Shown piece by piece: positions 61,565-64,000 of a stretch of DNA of 64,000 bases. The stretch spans positions 292,702 through 356,701 of the forward strand of contig JAVBKT010000002.1 of the NCBI GenBank assembly GCA_031553915.1. Reading direction: 5' to 3'. The notes beneath the pieces were generated by a model. The model was not told the origin of the DNA. It saw nothing but the letters and a program-made list of their open reading frames with translations, and searched no databases. How positions within the stretch are numbered: position 1 is the stretch's first letter; every line of letters begins with the position of its first letter. The stretch comes from HGM13862 sp031553915. GTDB taxonomy: Bacteria > Bacillota > Dehalobacteriia > UBA4068. Position numbers and translations under genes: made by a program.

Positions 61565-63763
61565 TTAGAACATGCTCATCGGGTCAATATCCATGCTGAA
61601 CAAGATATCTTTGGGCAGCCGCTCCGCTGCTGTCAGCTTTTGCCAGGCGCTTTCACCAGCAGTGGCAACCCTCTCGATATCGCTAGTCTTAATCATCAGC
61701 TGATGACGGTAGCGGTCTTTAATCTTGGCATAGGGCGCTTCTGCCGGACCGCACAGCTCATCTGTCGACAAGAGCATTTCCTGCAAATAGTAGGCGTACG
61801 CTGTGGCTGTCTCAACCAAGCGTTCCTGATCTGAAGAGGTTAAAAGGATGCGCAGCAAATGATTGCAGGGCGGGTAGCCGTGCATTTGTCTTTGCAGCAT
61901 CTCCTGCTGATAGAAGCCCTGGTAATCATGATTAGCTGCGGCGATAATCGGCTGCGCATCCGGCGTATAGGTTTGAATAATCGCGCGGCCTTGGGTGTTG
62001 CGGCGGCCTGCTCTGCCAATCAACTGGCTGATCAACTGAAATGTGCGCTCTCCTGCGCGCCAGTCCGGCAAATTGAGCATCGTATCCGCCGCTATCACTG
62101 CTGCCAGCTGCAGATGAGGAAAATCCAGCCCTTTGGCTACCATTTGCGTGCCAACGAGAATATCAATCTCCTGCCTCATCATTGCCTGATATATTCTTTG
62201 ATGGCCGTCTCTTTCCGCCATGACATCACTGTCCAGACGGGCGACGCGCGCCTCCGGGAATAATTTGCTCACCTCATCCACCACTCTTTGCGTGCCAATG
62301 CCAAAATGGCGGATTTTCTCGCTGCCGCAGCCAGGACAAATCTGCGGCGGGCGGGTCATATATCCGCAATAATGGCATTTCAGCATACCGCCACGGCGAT
62401 CATCGTGAAAAGAAAGAGCCACCGCGCAATGCGGGCAGCGGATAGGGCTGCCGCAATCGCGGCAGGAAAAAAAATTATAATAGCCGCGCCGGTTGAGAAA
62501 AAGCAAAGACTGCTCCTTGGCTGCTAGCTGCTCCTGCAAAGCTTGGATCAGCTCGCGGGAAAAAATCAATTTATGCCCTTGACGCAGTTCTTCCCGCATA
62601 TCAACAATGCTGACCTCTGTTTGCGGCGCCGGGTAATATTGCTTTTGCACTTCTCCCAAGGCATAGTGGCCTGTTTGCGCCTGATAATAGCTTTCCACCG
62701 CCGGAGTGGCTGAGCCCAAAACAAGCTGCGCCTGGGATAGCTCGCAGCGTTTTTTAGCCACCTCTATGGCATGAAAGCGGGGGTGATTTTCCTGTTTATA
62801 GCTGTTTTCATGCTCTTCGTCAATAATAATCAGACCCAAATCCGGCGTCGGCGCAAAAACTGCTGAACGCGCGCCGATCGCCAGCCAAATCCTTTTTTCC
62901 GCGATATCCTGCCAAATCCGCCGCCGCTCACTGGCCAAAAGGCCGCTATGCAACAAGGCCATCGGCAGCTCCAATCGTCTGGTCATCATCTCAATCATCT
63001 GTGTCGAAAGAGCAATTTCCGGCACCAGCAAAATGCTTTGTTGGCCCCTTTTAGCCGCGTCTTCGATCAAGCGCAAATAGATTTCCGTTTTGCCGCTGCC
63101 AGTCACCCCATGCAGCAAAAAAGGACGGTTGGCGCCCTCTCTTTCCGCGCAAATTTCTGCATATACCGCAGTTTGCTCAGCATTAAGGCCGGTGGGCTCA
63201 GTGGGATAAATATCCGCTAAAACCCGGCGTTGTTCTTTAACCACCAAACCGCTTTTGGCAGCGTCGCGCAAAAAGGACTGTTCAAAGCCATGCTGATGTA
63301 AAAAGGAGTTCTCCGCCTCCCCCTGCTCCGCGAGCAGGACTATCAGCTGTTTTCTTTTGTCAGAGCTGCGCACCAGCTGATAATTATCGCTCAGGCGGTA
63401 AACATCATAATAGGCAGTCTTGGGCGGTTTGGCGGCGAGATTCATACCCGAGGGCAGCATTGCCTGCAGCGCCTGCGCCCGGGAGCAATGATAATACTCC
63501 GCCACCCAATTGGCAACTTCCAGCAATTCCGCGCTGAAAAGCGGCTGCTTGCCAATAATTTCGGCAATATCCTTCACCTCAAAGCTCTGCGCCTGCTGAT
63601 GCAAGGCAATAACCACTCCCTCGAGCATAGTCTGCTTAAAGGGCACTTTGACCAGCATCCCTGTTTGGATATCGCCAGCCAATAGCTCCGGCACGCTATA
63701 GGTAAAAATCCTGTCCAAAGCAGGACTTTTATGATTAATAATAATATCGGCAAACAAAGCCAT
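61565..63763 (-). CDS. priA: Primosomal replication-restart helicase PriA
   Basis: 732 residues: N-terminal DNA-binding domain, GVTGSGKTEIYLRLI (Walker A, about 218-232), LGLIIIDEEHENSYK (DEEH), a zinc-binding insert with four CxxC pairs (CRDCGSPIRCPHC, CHYC, CPGC), and C-terminal helicase motifs ending QLIGRAGRR. Restarts stalled forks. First gene of the run priA-def-fmt-zmp-rsmB-rlmN-prpC-prkC-rsgA-rpe-metF. Confidence 0.97.
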   Translation of the reverse strand: MALFADIIINHKSPALDRIFTYSVPELLAGDIQTGMLVKVPFKQTMLEGVVIALHQQAQSFEVKDIAEIIGKQPLFSAELLEVANWVAEYYHCSRAQALQAMLPSGMNLAAKPPKTAYYDVYRLSDNYQLVRSSDKRKQLIVLLAEQGEAENSFLHQHGFEQSFLRDAAKSGLVVKEQRRVLADIYPTEPTGLNAEQTAVYAEICAEREGANRPFLLHGVTGSGKTEIYLRLIEDAAKRGQQSILLVPEIALSTQMIEMMTRRLELPMALLHSGLLASERRRIWQDIAEKRIWLAIGARSAVFAPTPDLGLIIIDEEHENSYKQENHPRFHAIEVAKKRCELSQAQLVLGSATPAVESYYQAQTGHYALGEVQKQYYPAPQTEVSIVDMREELRQGHKLIFSRELIQALQEQLAAKEQSLLFLNRRGYYNFFSCRDCGSPIRCPHCAVALSFHDDRRGGMLKCHYCGYMTRPPQICPGCGSEKIRHFGIGTQRVVDEVSKLFPEARVARLDSDVMAERDGHQRIYQAMMRQEIDILVGTQMVAKGLDFPHLQLAAVIAADTMLNLPDWRAGERTFQLISQLIGRAGRRNTQGRAIIQTYTPDAQPIIAAANHDYQGFYQQEMLQRQMHGYPPCNHLLRILLTSSDQERLVETATAYAYYLQEMLLSTDELCGPAEAPYAKIKDRYRHQLMIKTSDIERVATAGESAWQKLTAAERLPKDILFSMDIDPMSMF

Positions 63764-63800
63764 AAGTAAACCCCTTCATCGCTAATTGGCTATCAGCTAA

Positions 63801-63809
63801 ATTATAGCA
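63801..63809 (-). promoter_or_regulatory. Extended -10 promoter of the priA operon
   Basis: TGCTATAAT on the minus strand, an extended -10 with perfect TATAAT. There is no good -35 at 17 bases, as expected for extended -10 promoters. Transcription would start near 63794, about 30 bases before ATG 63763, leaving room for the AGGGG ribosome site. Confidence 0.6.
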
Positions 63810-63860
63810 AATTGAGGGGTGAAATACCAGATATATCAGATAATTGTCAAGCGGTAACCA

Positions 63861-64000
63861 GCCATTAGGGATGCGAACTCATGCGCCCCGGACGGCGTCT
63901 TGTCGAGCTGGGGCTTTGACCTACCTGGCCTTTGCTCCGCAAAGTCGCAGGTAATGCACTAGCTTCGCGTCGTTATCGCTCCTAGCCAGGCAGGCAGCCT
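63861..64000 (-). mobile_element. MITE-like structured repeat, copy C, cut by the window edge
   Basis: Begins GCCATTAGGGATGCGAACTC, then CATGCGCCCCGGACGGCG, which equals the right end of copy A read backwards. After GCTTTG a 54-base block (63918-63971) is inserted that copies A and B lack at this point; the element sequence then resumes with TTATCGCTCCTAG and runs out of the window. The base before the end is CA rather than the TA of A and B. Confidence 0.7.
63918..63958 (-). repeat. Bulged hairpin module, copy 2
   Basis: On the minus strand: TGCA, TTACCTG, CGA, CTTTGC, loop GGA, GCAAAG, GC, CAGGTA, GGTC. Same order of parts as 42171-42212. The third lower-stem pair is C-G here and G-C there; the first upper-stem pair is C-G here and T-A there. 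Confidence 0.75.

Overview
The window looks like a chromosomal segment of a spore-forming member of the Bacillota, Clostridia-like or Negativicutes-like. Evidence is a pro-sigma-K gene, a SpoVB-type flippase, the remA-gmk-rpoZ-coaBC block, a PrkC/PrpC pair with PASTA domains, a large SRP RNA with an Alu domain, many TTG starts, and an Na+-pumping methylmalonyl-CoA decarboxylase. Genus and class cannot be fixed from the sequence alone. Almost everything is housekeeping: no prophage, transposase gene, CRISPR array, rRNA or tRNA was seen.

Layout. 1-3471 (minus): nadK-argR-recN and a truncated DUF1648 membrane protein. 3637-8965 (plus): aroK, rbgA, rnhB, yraN, dxs, tlyA. 9042-11425: a VOC protein, an alpha/beta hydrolase and a DegV lipid-binding protein. 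11511-20396 (minus): yicC-mihF-remA-gmk-rpoZ-coaBC-metK-PBP-sigK-asparaginase-yqeG, a long co-directional run. 20522-22264 (plus): rqcH. 22305-30909 (minus): an unknown anchored protein, pdp-punA-deoB-xerD (nucleoside salvage plus chromosome-dimer resolution), a small membrane protein and an EF-G paralogue. 31031-37955: spoVB (plus), surE-lepB and folE (minus), a TIGR04086 membrane protein (plus), dinG (minus). 38069-41666 (minus): mmdADCB sodium pump. 42559-46854 (plus): hpf, a CtpA-type protease lipoprotein and a two-gene ABC exporter. 46906-47178 (minus): SRP RNA. 47283-51688: a QueG-like Fe-S protein, hpt, an unknown protein and a two-gene SUF-like (SmsCB) Fe-S cluster system. 51789-63763 (minus): priA-def-fmt-zmp-rsmB-rlmN-prpC-prkC-rsgA-rpe-metF, joining replication restart, translation start and end processing, ribosome modification and Ser/Thr signalling.

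The most unusual content is non-coding. Three copies of a gene-less element with inverted terminal repeats (42016-42374, 48209-48485, and from 63861 past the window edge) lie in upstream intergenic regions. They are built of several hairpins. Between copies, stem sequences change while pairing is kept, and two copies carry a homologous ~42-nt hairpin module at different internal positions. This is the best candidate for an undescribed system: a modular, structured, MITE-like or RNA-forming repeat.
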